64,000 nt of DNA. It comes from Amycolatopsis coloradensis. GTDB taxonomy: Bacteria; Actinomycetota; Actinomycetes; Mycobacteriales; Pseudonocardiaceae. The notes under the pieces were generated by a model. That model had not been told where the DNA came from, did not search any database, and saw only the letters and a list, made by a program, of their open reading frames with translations. Shown here in pieces: positions 33,892 to 42,001 of this stretch. The position numbers and the translations under genes are program-made. Every line of letters begins with the position of its first letter. Within the stretch, counting starts at the first letter, position 1. The DNA is taken from positions 1-64,000 of the forward strand of contig NZ_MQUQ01000017.1 in NCBI RefSeq assembly GCF_001953865.1, read 5' to 3'.

Positions 33892-34788
33892 TCAGGAAAC
33901 CCTTGAGAGGGAAACGGTTTCGTGCCAGGTCTCCTGGCTCAGGAGTTCGAGCAGCGCGGTCTCCGCCGGGCCCGCGGCGGGCCGGAGCACGGCGATGACG
34001 GGCTGGGACACGGCCGGGAACACCGGGCGCGCGAGGTGTTCCTGGCCGTGGGGCACTGCGGAGGCCGGGACGAGGGCCACTCCCAGTCCGTGTGCGGCCC
34101 AGCGCGCGGCCGTCGCCGTCTGGGACACGCGGGCGGCCGTGGTGGGGGTCTGCTCGGCGTCCCGCAGAACGGACAGCAGCACGCTGTCGAGCGCGCTGTC
34201 ACGGTCGAACCGCACCCACGGCTCATCCGTCAGCTCGCGCAACTCGACCCGGTCCGCCGCGAGCAGCCGGTGCCCGGCGCCCAGCACCACGACGAACTCC
34301 TCGTGGCCGAGGCGGTGGGCGTCTTCGGGGCTCCGCTCGCACGCCGCCATCAAGGCGAGGTCCAGGACGCCCTTGCGCGACAGCCGCTCCATTTCGGCGG
34401 CACTCGGCTCCTCGAAGAGGGTGACCTCCAGCTTCGGGAAGCGGCGGCGCAGCGCACTCAGCGCACCCGGCAGCTGCCGGGTGCCGAAGCCCATCTGCAC
34501 CGAGACCACCAGCTCGCCCACCAAATCTTCGGCACCGGCACGAGCCGTCGCCCGCGCCCGCCGCGACGCCCTCACCGCGACCTCGGCCTCACGCAGGAAC
34601 GCGCGGCCGACCACGGTGGGCACCAGCCCGGCAGGCGTGCGGGCGAACAGTTTCACGCCGAGTTCCCGCTCCAGGCCGCGGATCTGCTGGGACACCGACG
34701 GCTGGGCGACGTGCAGCCGCTCGGCGGCCGCCGTCACCGACCCCTCTTCGGCGACAGCCAAGGCGTACTCGTACTGGCGAAGACTCAT
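33892..34788 (-). CDS. LysR-family transcriptional regulator
   Basis: A 298-residue LysR protein: MSLRQYEYALAVAEEGSVTA opens the HTH, followed by RLHVAQPSVSQQIRGLE and a two-lobe effector domain. AGGAGGG precedes the ATG. It lies 92 nt downstream of the quinone oxidoreductase gene on the same strand, so it may be co-transcribed with it or control it. The effector is unknown. Confidence 0.92.
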   Translation of the reverse strand: MSLRQYEYALAVAEEGSVTAAAERLHVAQPSVSQQIRGLERELGVKLFARTPAGLVPTVVGRAFLREAEVAVRASRRARATARAGAEDLVGELVVSVQMGFGTRQLPGALSALRRRFPKLEVTLFEEPSAAEMERLSRKGVLDLALMAACERSPEDAHRLGHEEFVVVLGAGHRLLAADRVELRELTDEPWVRFDRDSALDSVLLSVLRDAEQTPTTAARVSQTATAARWAAHGLGVALVPASAVPHGQEHLARPVFPAVSQPVIAVLRPAAGPAETALLELLSQETWHETVSLSRVS

Positions 34789-34880
34789 CGGGTCCCTCCT
34801 GCCATCGTTGTCATCATAGGCAAAAGGCGCGGCGGCTTCCTCCCGCGCCGCCGCGCCCCTGCCCTTCCCCGGTCCCGCCC

Positions 34881-35792
34881 CTACGGGAACGTCAGCACGA
34901 CCTTCCCCCGGCCGTGCCCCGTCTCGATCTCCCGATGCGCCTCGGCGGCCTCGCTGAAGGGGTACGTCCGCCGCACCAGGAACCGCAGCTCCCCCTTGGC
35001 ATACAACGACGCCAGCATCCCCAGCCGCTCGGCCGACCGCGTCCCGGTGACCAGTCGCGCCCCGGCCTCGGGTGCGCGGGCGTGATCGACCAGGGTGAGC
35101 ACGCGGTCCGGATTCCCGACCAGTTCCAGCGAGAGGTCGAACGCCACCCCGCCGGCCCCGTCGAGCGCCGCGTCGATGCCGGACGGCGCGAGGGCCCGCA
35201 CCCGGTCGGCGAGGCCTTCGCCGTAGACCAGCGGTTCGGCGCCGAGCGAACGGACATAGTCCTGGTTCGCCTCGCTCGCGGTCCCGATCACCCGCGCGCC
35301 GCGCAGCACGGCGAGCTGGACGGCGGCCGTGCCCACCGAGCCCGCCGCCCCGTGGATCAGCAGCGTCTCGCCGCGGGCGACCCGCAAGGCGTCCAACGCC
35401 AGGTACGCGGTCTGCGTCCCCGCCGTGAAACCGCCCGCGACCTCCCACGGCATCTCCGGCGGCTTCGGGGTGACGTTCTCCGCGGGCACCACGACGTACT
35501 CGGCGTAGGCCTGCACGGCGGTGAAGCCGAGCACCTCGGTCCCCGCGACGAGGCCGGTAACCCCGGAACCGGCCTCGTCGACGACCCCGGCGAACTCGTT
35601 CCCCGGGACACGCGGCCAACGCGGCTCCAGCCCGGCGGGTTCCCAGCCCGCCCGCACGGCCGCGTCGTACGGTTGCACTCCCGCCGCCTTCACGCGCACC
35701 CGGACCTCCCCCGCCCCGGCGTGCGGCTCCTCCAGCTCCAGCACCCGGAGTACCTCCGGACCACCGGCTTCCGTGAACGCGGCCGCTTTCAT
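34881..35792 (-). CDS. NADP-dependent quinone oxidoreductase (zeta-crystallin-like)
   Basis: A 303-residue zinc-independent member of the medium-chain dehydrogenase superfamily. The GroES-like N-terminal domain (MKAAAFTEAGGPEVLRV, then VPGNEFAGVVDEAG) precedes a Rossmann domain with HGAAGSVGTAAVQLA. No Cys/His zinc ligands are seen, as expected for quinone reductases. It ends GHGRGKVVLTFP, the family C-terminus. GGAGGAAC precedes the ATG. It likely reduces quinones or enones for detoxification; a LysR gene follows. Confidence 0.9.
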   Translation of the reverse strand: MKAAAFTEAGGPEVLRVLELEEPHAGAGEVRVRVKAAGVQPYDAAVRAGWEPAGLEPRWPRVPGNEFAGVVDEAGSGVTGLVAGTEVLGFTAVQAYAEYVVVPAENVTPKPPEMPWEVAGGFTAGTQTAYLALDALRVARGETLLIHGAAGSVGTAAVQLAVLRGARVIGTASEANQDYVRSLGAEPLVYGEGLADRVRALAPSGIDAALDGAGGVAFDLSLELVGNPDRVLTLVDHARAPEAGARLVTGTRSAERLGMLASLYAKGELRFLVRRTYPFSEAAEAHREIETGHGRGKVVLTFP

Positions 35793-35892
35793 CTTGTTCC
35801 TCCAGTCCGTTCCCCAGCTGTCGGGACCCAGCCTGATACCTCAAGTTAACTGGAGGTCAAGAGTTGTCGGTGTGACGTTCTAAGCTGCCGAC

Positions 35893-36354
35893 GTGACGAG
35901 CTACCGCATCTCCAGGGCAAACGCTTCCGACGCAGGCCGGTTGACCACGCTGATGCACGAATCCGACGCATACCTCGGGGAGTACGCGCGAATTCTCGAG
36001 GGTTATCAGGTCACCGAGGACTACCTCGCCACTCATCCCGCGTTCGTCGCCCACGCGCAGCGCGAGGTGGTCGGCTTCTACAGCCTCATCGAGTACCCGG
36101 CCGAGCTGGACCTGCTGTTCGTCGCCGATTCCGCACAGGGCACCGGCATCGGGGCCTGGCTGGTCGAGCATATGCTCGGGCAGGCCGCGGACCTCGGCAT
36201 GACCGAGATCCGCGTCGTTTCCCATCCGCCCGCCGCCGGTTTCTACGAGCGGATGGGCGCTCGCCGCGTCGGCGTCGTGCCGCCCCAGCCGCCGAAGATC
36301 ACCTGGGAGCGCCCGGAGCTGGTCTTCGACGTCAAACGTCCACCGCGCGGCTGA
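35893..36354 (+). CDS. GNAT-family N-acetyltransferase
   Basis: A 153-residue GNAT. The acetyl-CoA loop is ADSAQGTGIGAWLVEH (Q/RxxGxG/A type), followed by FYERMGARRVG, the usual last strand. The acceptor is unknown. GTG start has no Shine-Dalgarno sequence; TAAGCT lies 6 nt before it, so a leaderless transcript is possible. The 3' end overlaps the convergent WYL-regulator gene by 23 nt. Confidence 0.88.
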   Translation: MTSYRISRANASDAGRLTTLMHESDAYLGEYARILEGYQVTEDYLATHPAFVAHAQREVVGFYSLIEYPAELDLLFVADSAQGTGIGAWLVEHMLGQAADLGMTEIRVVSHPPAAGFYERMGARRVGVVPPQPPKITWERPELVFDVKRPPRG

Positions 36355-37285
36355 ACCGGCCGATCAGTTTGCGCAGGTGCCCGGCGAATTCCGGAGAGTC
36401 CACGATCTCGAAGTCGGCGTCGAGCAGGCCAAGGTAGAGCGCCAGGTACTCCAGGGTGTCCGCACCCGCCTTGAGCAGGCAGGTCTGTTCGTCGACGGCT
36501 TCGACCACGACGGCGGGCGGCACCTTGGCGGCGACTTCGGCGGCCGGGGCGTGCAGCCGGATCGTCGCGTGGTGCCGCCACAGCGCCGCGCCGACCCCAC
36601 GCTGGAGGTACGCGACAACGCCGCCTTCGGGTGGTTCACGCTGCTCGAACCGTCGCCCGTTGGGCGTACGCGGCCGCATCCGGTCCGCGCGGAAGGTGCG
36701 CCAGTCCTGCCTGTCGACGTCCCAGCCGACGAGGTACCACCGGCGGCTCATGTGCACGACGCGATGCGGTTCGACCCGCCGCCGCGTCTCGGATCCGTTG
36801 TGCCCCAGGTAATCGAACCGCAGGGTCTCCCGGTCGCGGCAGGCGTTGGCGATGACCGTGAGCACCTCGGCGTCGACCGTGGGGCCGCCGCCCCGCACCG
36901 CGAGCGTCGCGGAATTCAGTGCCTCCACGCGGCGGCGCAGCCGCGAGGGCAGCACTTGCTCCAGTTTCGCCAGCGCGCGCACTGACATCTCCTCGATCCC
37001 CGCGATGGTGCCGCCCGCGGCCGTGCGCAGGCCGATCGCCACCGCGACGGCCTCCTCGTCGTCGAGCAGCAACGGCGGCATCGCCGCGCCCGCGCCCAGG
37101 CGGTAGCCACCGGAAACGCCGGGAGTGGCGTCGACCGGATAACCCAGCCCGCGCAGCCGCTCGACGTCGTTCCGGATGGTCCTGGTCGTGACGCCGAGCC
37201 GTCCGGCCAGTTCCGGTCCCGTCCAGGTCCGTCTCGCCTGCATCAAGGAAAGGAGCCGCAGGAGCCTCGCCGAAGTTTCCGCCAT
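36332..37285 (-). CDS. HTH-WYL transcriptional regulator, YafY type
   Basis: A 317-residue DeoR-like HTH (LLRLLSLMQARRTWTGPELA, then VTTRTIRNDVERL) followed by a WYL domain (RFDYLGHNG, RRWYLVGWD) and a C-terminal extension. WYL domains bind ligands or nucleic acid. The ATG at 37285 follows GGTGAA. Divergent from the epoxide hydrolase gene with a short dyad in the 62-nt gap, so it probably controls that operon and itself. Confidence 0.9.
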   Translation of the reverse strand: MAETSARLLRLLSLMQARRTWTGPELAGRLGVTTRTIRNDVERLRGLGYPVDATPGVSGGYRLGAGAAMPPLLLDDEEAVAVAIGLRTAAGGTIAGIEEMSVRALAKLEQVLPSRLRRRVEALNSATLAVRGGGPTVDAEVLTVIANACRDRETLRFDYLGHNGSETRRRVEPHRVVHMSRRWYLVGWDVDRQDWRTFRADRMRPRTPNGRRFEQREPPEGGVVAYLQRGVGAALWRHHATIRLHAPAAEVAAKVPPAVVVEAVDEQTCLLKAGADTLEYLALYLGLLDADFEIVDSPEFAGHLRKLIGRFSRAVDV

Positions 37286-37297
37286 GAGTTCACCTTG

Positions 37298-37311
37298 TCC
37301 GCTATCGCGGA
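37298..37311. promoter_or_regulatory. Candidate WYL-regulator operator
   Basis: TCCGC and GCGGA flank TATC in the divergent gap between the WYL regulator and the epoxide hydrolase; a second TTCCGC half-site lies about 10 nt further right. Prediction only. Confidence 0.35.
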
Positions 37312-37347
37312 ACGAAGCTTTCCGCAATGGCTTCTAGCTTAGCTCTC

Positions 37348-38484
37348 ATGACCGAGATCAAGCCCTTCCGCATCGCGATCGACCAGGCCGAACTGGACGA
37401 CCTCAAGGACCGCCTGAGCCGCACCCGCTGGCCGCGAGAGGTCACCGGCGACTGGAGCCGCGGCGCCCCTGTCGCCTACCTCAAGGAGCTGGCCGGATAC
37501 TGGGCCGACGGCTTCGACTGGCGCGCCCAAGAGGCCGAGTTGAACGAATTCCCGCAGTTCACCACCGAGATCGACGGCCAGAGCATCCACTTCCTGCATG
37601 TCCGCTCGACTGCCCCGGACGCGCTGCCGGTGCTCCTCACGCACGGCTGGCCGAGTTCGCCGTTCGAATTCCGGAACGTCGTCGAGGAGCTGAGTGCCGA
37701 GTTCCACCTGGTCATCCCCTCGCTGCCCGGCTACGGCTTCTCGACGCCGGTGCGGGGGCCGGGCTGGGGCAACCTGTTCCGCGTCGCGCAGGCGTGGACC
37801 ACGCTGATGGATCGTCTGGGTTACGAGCGCTTCGGCGTCCACGGCACCGATGCCGGCGCCGGGGTCGCGGGCATCCTGTCGATGATCGCCGCGCATCGGG
37901 TGACCGGCGTGCACCTCACCGGCACCAGTGCCGGGATGCCGTTCGGTCCCGCCGTCGAACTCGGCGGTCTTTCCGGGAAGGACCGCGAGCGCGGCGAACG
38001 CTTCAACCGGTTCCAGTCCGACGGCCTCGGCTACCTGCACCTCCAGGCGACCCGGCCGCAGACGCTGGCCTACTCACTGCACGACTCCCCCATCGGCCAG
38101 CTCGCCTGGATCGTGGAGAAGTTCGCCGAGTGGACGGATCCGGCCAAGCACCTGCCGGATGACGCCGTCGACCGTGACCACCTGCTGGCCGTGGTCAGCC
38201 TGTTCTGGTTCACCGGTGCGGGCGCCTCTTCCGCGCACGCCACCTACGAGGGCATGGAGGTCTACCGGCAGCTGTCCCAAGGCGGCTGGGACGACGGCGG
38301 CGAAACGCCGGCCGGGCCGCCGCGCGGCATCGCCGTCTTCGCCGGGGACACCACGATCCGGAGCCTCCAGGACGGTCCGCTGGAGCACTGGTCCGAGTAC
38401 GGCACCGGTGGCCATTTCCCGGCGATGGAGGTCCCGGACCTGCTCGCCGAAGACCTCCGCACCTTCTTTCGCGGGCACCGCTGA
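37348..38484 (+). CDS. Epoxide hydrolase (EHN-type alpha/beta hydrolase)
   Basis: A 378-residue enzyme with the epoxide-hydrolase N-terminal domain (PFRIAIDQAELDDLKDRL) and an alpha/beta-hydrolase core. HGWP at 99-102 forms the oxyanion region, the nucleophile is Asp168 in HGTDAGAG, and His356 lies in GGHFPAME. Known relatives open epoxides to diols. ATG at 37348 (MTEIKPFRI) fits family N-termini; ATG at 37327 is the alternative. Its stop overlaps the glycosylase-like gene by 1 nt, so the two are coupled. Confidence 0.88.
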   Translation: MTEIKPFRIAIDQAELDDLKDRLSRTRWPREVTGDWSRGAPVAYLKELAGYWADGFDWRAQEAELNEFPQFTTEIDGQSIHFLHVRSTAPDALPVLLTHGWPSSPFEFRNVVEELSAEFHLVIPSLPGYGFSTPVRGPGWGNLFRVAQAWTTLMDRLGYERFGVHGTDAGAGVAGILSMIAAHRVTGVHLTGTSAGMPFGPAVELGGLSGKDRERGERFNRFQSDGLGYLHLQATRPQTLAYSLHDSPIGQLAWIVEKFAEWTDPAKHLPDDAVDRDHLLAVVSLFWFTGAGASSAHATYEGMEVYRQLSQGGWDDGGETPAGPPRGIAVFAGDTTIRSLQDGPLEHWSEYGTGGHFPAMEVPDLLAEDLRTFFRGHR

Positions 38485-39569
38485 TGGCGACGGAGATTCT
38501 GAGCCGGCGTGCGCTCAACCGCGCGACACTGGCCCGGCAACTCCTGCTGGAGCGCTCCGGGCTGTCCGCCGTCGCCGCGATCGAGCATCTGGCAGGCCTC
38601 CAGGCACAGGCGCCCGACTCCTCGTACGTCGGACTGTGGTCGCGGCTGCGGGACTTCCGGGTGGACGACTTGGCGAAACCGATGGTCTCCCGCGAGGTCG
38701 TCCGGTCGACGTTGATGCGGGGAACCGTGCACCTGGTGACGGCCGAAGACGGCCTCGCCCTGTGGCCCACCGTCAAACCGGTGATCGAGCGCGGTTTCCT
38801 CGGCCACTACTCGCGGGAGATCGCCGGACTCGACCTCACCGCGATCGCCGAAGTGGGGCGGCGTCTGCTGGCCGGGCGGCCCCGCACCCGCGCCGAGATC
38901 CGGACCGCGCTGGCGGATCGGTGGCCCGGCGCCGATCCCGCCGTCCTCGCCTACGCGGTCAACAGCCTCCTTCCGCTCGCGCACGTGACACCGCGCGGCC
39001 TGTGGGGACAGCGCGGCCCGGTCGCGTTCTCCCTGCTCGAAGACTGGGTCGGCGAACCGATCACGGACGGCGTCGCCCTCGATGATCTGGTGCTGCGCCA
39101 CCTCACGGCGTTCGGCCCGGCGACCGTGCGCGACGCGCAGGTCTGGTCGGGGCTCACCCGGCTCAAGGAGGTCTTCGAACGGCTCCGGCCACGGCTGCGC
39201 ACTTTTACCGACACCGAGGGAAAGGAACTGTTCGACCTCCCGGACGCACCGCGACCCGACCCGGAAACCCCCGCTTCACCCCGATTCCTGCCCGAATACG
39301 ACAACGTCCTGCTTTCCAACGCCGATCGCGCGCGGGTGATCCCGGACGGCCGCCGCGTGCCGCTGCCACCGGGTACCGGCGGCCGCCGGGGCACCCTGCT
39401 CGTCGATGGCGAATTCCTGGCCGTTTGGTCGATCGAAGGGGCGACGCTGACGATCGAATCGCGGACACCGTTGCGAGATCAGGATTCGATCGCCGAAGAA
39501 GGCGCACGGCTGGTGGAATTCGTAGCGCCGGGCGAGAAGCACGACATTCGTTTCGGCATCGGCGGGTAA
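38484..39569 (+). CDS. AlkZ-like winged-helix DNA glycosylase
   Basis: A 361-residue HTH_42-family protein made of tandem winged helices and a C-terminal beta region. It carries LAGLQAQAPDSSYV with Gln40 and Gln42. That QxQ motif marks the AlkZ-like branch, whose characterised members unhook bulky alkyl or interstrand-crosslink DNA adducts and often protect producers of DNA-alkylating natural products; the YcaQ branch has QxD. Co-operonic with an epoxide hydrolase, which suggests joint defence against reactive epoxides or alkylators. The glycosylase activity is inferred from the motif. Confidence 0.82.
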   Translation: MATEILSRRALNRATLARQLLLERSGLSAVAAIEHLAGLQAQAPDSSYVGLWSRLRDFRVDDLAKPMVSREVVRSTLMRGTVHLVTAEDGLALWPTVKPVIERGFLGHYSREIAGLDLTAIAEVGRRLLAGRPRTRAEIRTALADRWPGADPAVLAYAVNSLLPLAHVTPRGLWGQRGPVAFSLLEDWVGEPITDGVALDDLVLRHLTAFGPATVRDAQVWSGLTRLKEVFERLRPRLRTFTDTEGKELFDLPDAPRPDPETPASPRFLPEYDNVLLSNADRARVIPDGRRVPLPPGTGGRRGTLLVDGEFLAVWSIEGATLTIESRTPLRDQDSIAEEGARLVEFVAPGEKHDIRFGIGG

Positions 39570-39645
39570 CAGTCCGGCCTTTTGCCGTAACGAAGGGCGG
39601 CGTTCGGGCGAAGCATGGCCTCAAGGAGCCTGAAGGGAGCGGGCC

Positions 39646-39942
39646 ATGTCAAAGAACTATGGATTCATGACGGTGCTGGCTGGGCTGAGCGCGCTCGCGG
39701 TCATCACGGTGGCGGCCGTCATGCGATACCCGGACACGTCGGACGTCACGGCGGTGATCACCGCGGCGGGAACGGTGATCGGCACGGTGGTGGGAGCGTT
39801 CTTCGGCGTGAACGCGGCCTCCGCGGGACGCGTCAAAGCCGAAGAGAGCCGGGACCAAGCGACGGCGGCACTGGTGAAAGTGGCCAGCAAAGCCGACGAG
39901 GGCAGCGATGTCGCCAAAGCGGCGATGGAAGGCGTCCGCTGA
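39646..39942 (+). CDS. Small two-helix membrane protein
   Basis: A 98-residue protein with two hydrophobic segments. The second (about 35-55) carries a glycine-zipper pattern (GTVIGTVVGAFFG) that favours helix packing, and a charged Ala/Lys/Glu amphipathic tail follows. AAGGGAG precedes the ATG. Family unknown to me; a holin-like or membrane-sensor role cannot be told apart from sequence. Confidence 0.7.
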   Translation: MSKNYGFMTVLAGLSALAVITVAAVMRYPDTSDVTAVITAAGTVIGTVVGAFFGVNAASAGRVKAEESRDQATAALVKVASKADEGSDVAKAAMEGVR

Positions 39943-39959
39943 CCGTCCTCGGTGGACGA

Positions 39960-40730
39960 TCAGTCGAGCGCGTCGAGCAGGGCGAGGTCCGGCGGGACGA
40001 GCGTGGTGGAGAGCACCAGCTCCCGCAACAGGTTGTCGTTCAACGCGTTGCCCACCGGCTCGCCCACTTCTTCGCGCCGCAGGCCGTAGACACCGCCCGT
40101 GGACAACCGCGCCCGGACGTCGATGACGACGTGCTCGACGCGGCGGCTGGTCCACGTCTCGTCGGGGCGGAGTTCGGCGAGCACCTCGGCCGTCTGCTGG
40201 CGGGACAGTGGCTGCGGGTTGAGGTCGTGCAGCAGGTAGCGCTGGCCGAAGACGACCAGGACCAGGCGTTCGTCCGCGCTGAGACGCCAGCGGCGGGGCG
40301 GCACGGTGACGTCACCGTGCCGGGTGGCGGGCTGGCCGCCGTCGGGACCGGCGACGTACAACTCGAGCAGATGCTCACGGCGGCCCGAGCCGCGGACGAA
40401 CACCGGCGTGTAACCGTCCGACAGGGGGATCGGCTCCTCACCCTGGGACAGCCACCGGGAGTTCGGCAGGCGGATGGGCAACTGGCCGGTGTTGCTGACC
40501 CGCCAGTGCCCGCCGCTGAAGTTCAGGAGGCCGTGCCTGCGGCTGACCTGGAGGTCGTTCTCCCCCACACAGACGTCGACCTGCGGCCGGTTGCGCCCGA
40601 AGGAGATCTCGCCGCCCTCGCCCGGGTCGACCGACACACCACCCGCGAGGGTGAGGGCGAAGACCGCGCCGGGAGCCGACCGGGGCACGCCGAGCGCCAG
40701 GCTTTCGTGCGCCGTGGTGAGCCGCTTCAT
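39960..40730 (-). CDS. FHA-domain protein
   Basis: A 256-residue cytoplasmic protein with a forkhead-associated domain at about 25-110: SFGRNRPQVDVCV, SRRHGLLNF and SNTGQLPI contain the G-R, S-x-R-H and N residues that read phosphothreonine. A C-terminal helical domain of about 140 residues (RRWRLSADERLVLVVFGQR onward) is typical of actinobacterial FHA proteins of unknown partner. AGGAGG precedes the ATG. Probably links Ser/Thr kinase signalling to an unidentified target. Confidence 0.83.
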   Translation of the reverse strand: MKRLTTAHESLALGVPRSAPGAVFALTLAGGVSVDPGEGGEISFGRNRPQVDVCVGENDLQVSRRHGLLNFSGGHWRVSNTGQLPIRLPNSRWLSQGEEPIPLSDGYTPVFVRGSGRREHLLELYVAGPDGGQPATRHGDVTVPPRRWRLSADERLVLVVFGQRYLLHDLNPQPLSRQQTAEVLAELRPDETWTSRRVEHVVIDVRARLSTGGVYGLRREEVGEPVGNALNDNLLRELVLSTTLVPPDLALLDALD

Positions 40731-40811
40731 TTCGTGCCTCCTCCTGATCCCGGGCAGTATGCGAGCCGTCGCCGGGGAGGGGTCCCGGTGGTGTCGCTTT
40801 AGGTTCAGCAT

Positions 40812-41285
40812 ATGTCTACTCTGCGTGTGGCCGGCTTCCTGCTCGTGTCCGCCGCGGCCCTGACCGGCTGCGGATCCGAGACGCCGCCCGCTTCGTCGCC
40901 TGCGTCTTCGCCCGCCCCCACGTCCTCGCCCGCTCTTGTGTCTTCGCCGTCCTCGAGCGCTTCGCCGTCTCCGTCGTCGTCGGGCGTCGCCCACCCGGAT
41001 GGCCCACTAATCGCCGCCAACGGCACCGACCTCAAGTCATGCCGGGACGGCGACTGCGAGGTCATCCTGAAGCCGAAGGACAAAATCGCCTTCGACGCCC
41101 GGCTGCGCGTCACCTACCTGGCAGTCGATTCCGTGTCGGCCGACAGCGTCACCCTCTCGGCCGCCCTCCCCAGCGGCACGCGAACCTCCATCAGCGGCAA
41201 CGCCGGAGGGACGAACGGGATCGCCTACACGGTGACCGCGATCAAGGACGGCAAGGCGGTCGTGAAGTTCACGCCCAAGCCCTGA
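40812..41285 (+). CDS. Secreted lipoprotein
   Basis: A 157-residue lipoprotein. The signal peptide ends in the lipobox LTGC, followed by a Ser/Pro-rich linker (ETPPASSPASS onward) and a small beta domain with one Cys pair (CRDGDC) ending VVKFTPKP. Divergent from the FHA gene and 27 nt upstream of a PH-domain gene. Function unknown. Confidence 0.8.
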   Translation: MSTLRVAGFLLVSAAALTGCGSETPPASSPASSPAPTSSPALVSSPSSSASPSPSSSGVAHPDGPLIAANGTDLKSCRDGDCEVILKPKDKIAFDARLRVTYLAVDSVSADSVTLSAALPSGTRTSISGNAGGTNGIAYTVTAIKDGKAVVKFTPKP

Positions 41286-41312
41286 TCCGGCGAAATCCGT
41301 ACTGTGGGAAGC

Positions 41313-41684
41313 ATGATTGACTTCTCCAAGGACACCGTCTTCAAGCTCACGCCCTGCAAACCGAAGGACATCGCGCCGACGGTGCAGCCGATCATCATCC
41401 CCGGGGAAGAGATCGTCTCGTCGTTCAAGGCGGTGCGCGATTTCGTGGTGTTCACGAACAAGCGGCTGATCGCGGTGAACGTCCAGGGCATGACGGGCAA
41501 GAAGAAGGACTTCACTTCGTTGCCCTACAACAGGATCCAGGCCTTCTCGATCGAAACCGCGGGCACGTTCGACCTCGACGCCGAGCTGGACCTGTGGTTC
41601 AGCGGGCTCGGGAACGTGCGCCTGGAGTTCCGGGGCTCGGACATCCGGGCGATCGGCCAACTGATCGCCACCCACACGCTCTAG
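41313..41684 (+). CDS. Bacterial PH-domain protein (bPH_1/DUF1696 type)
   Basis: A 123-residue protein that is a single pleckstrin-homology-like fold: MIDFSKDTVFKL opens it, VVFTNKRLIAVNVQGMTGKK is the core hairpin, and a C-terminal helix (DIRAIGQLIATHTL) closes it. Family members are small cytoplasmic proteins of unknown role. ATG at 41313 fits family starts; GTG at 41304 is possible. A perfect 22-nt palindrome begins 7 nt after its stop. Confidence 0.83.
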   Translation: MIDFSKDTVFKLTPCKPKDIAPTVQPIIIPGEEIVSSFKAVRDFVVFTNKRLIAVNVQGMTGKKKDFTSLPYNRIQAFSIETAGTFDLDAELDLWFSGLGNVRLEFRGSDIRAIGQLIATHTL

Positions 41685-41691
41685 CCCCCTT

Positions 41692-41713
41692 CGCAAGTAG
41701 TCGACTACTTGCG
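41692..41713. repeat. 22-nt perfect palindrome
   Basis: CGCAAGTAGTC is followed immediately by its exact reverse complement, with no loop. It lies just after the PH-domain stop. It could be a protein-binding dyad or part of a mobile repeat rather than a normal terminator. Confidence 0.6.
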
Positions 41714-41875
41714 TCGTCCGGGCTGCGGTCGGGCGCTGGTGGATCGTGAGTGGCGATTCGGGTTCTAACCCTATTCGTCACACGACCCCTTGCGCCGATC
41801 CGGCTCGCGTCGGTGCGCTGCTGCTCGTGGAGCGAACCCTGCATTTGTCCGCCTACGCCGGATCAGCCGAGGCTT

Positions 41876-41922
41876 GACGATGTAGGAATCGGGACGTCCA
41901 GTGTCCCAATTCCTACATCGTC
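41876..41922. repeat. Hairpin repeat, family B
   Basis: A 20-nt arm (GACGATGTAGG...GGGAC) pairs with GTCCC...CTACATCGTC with a single mismatch around loop GTCCAGT. It closely matches the element at 32008, including ACGAGG directly after the right arm. Confidence 0.75.
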
Positions 41923-41946
41923 ACGAGGCCACTCCGATCCCGGGAC

Positions 41947-42001
41947 CTTGATCAACGGAGGATCGGGGACGTTGAGTGTCCCCGATCCTCCGTTGATCAA
42001 G
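41947..42001. repeat. Hairpin repeat, family B-like, perfect 24-bp stem
   Basis: A 24-nt arm starting CTTGATCAACGG and ending GGGGAC is matched exactly around loop GTTGAGT. The arm tip (GGGAC), right-arm start (GTCCC) and AGT loop end match the two other family B elements, although the rest of the arm differs. Confidence 0.75.

Noticed and set aside
33892..35844. 650-codon minus-strand frame joining LysR to upstream sequence
   Set aside because: The LysR start at 34788 has AGGAGGG, and the upstream part is out of frame with the well-supported quinone oxidoreductase on the same strand.
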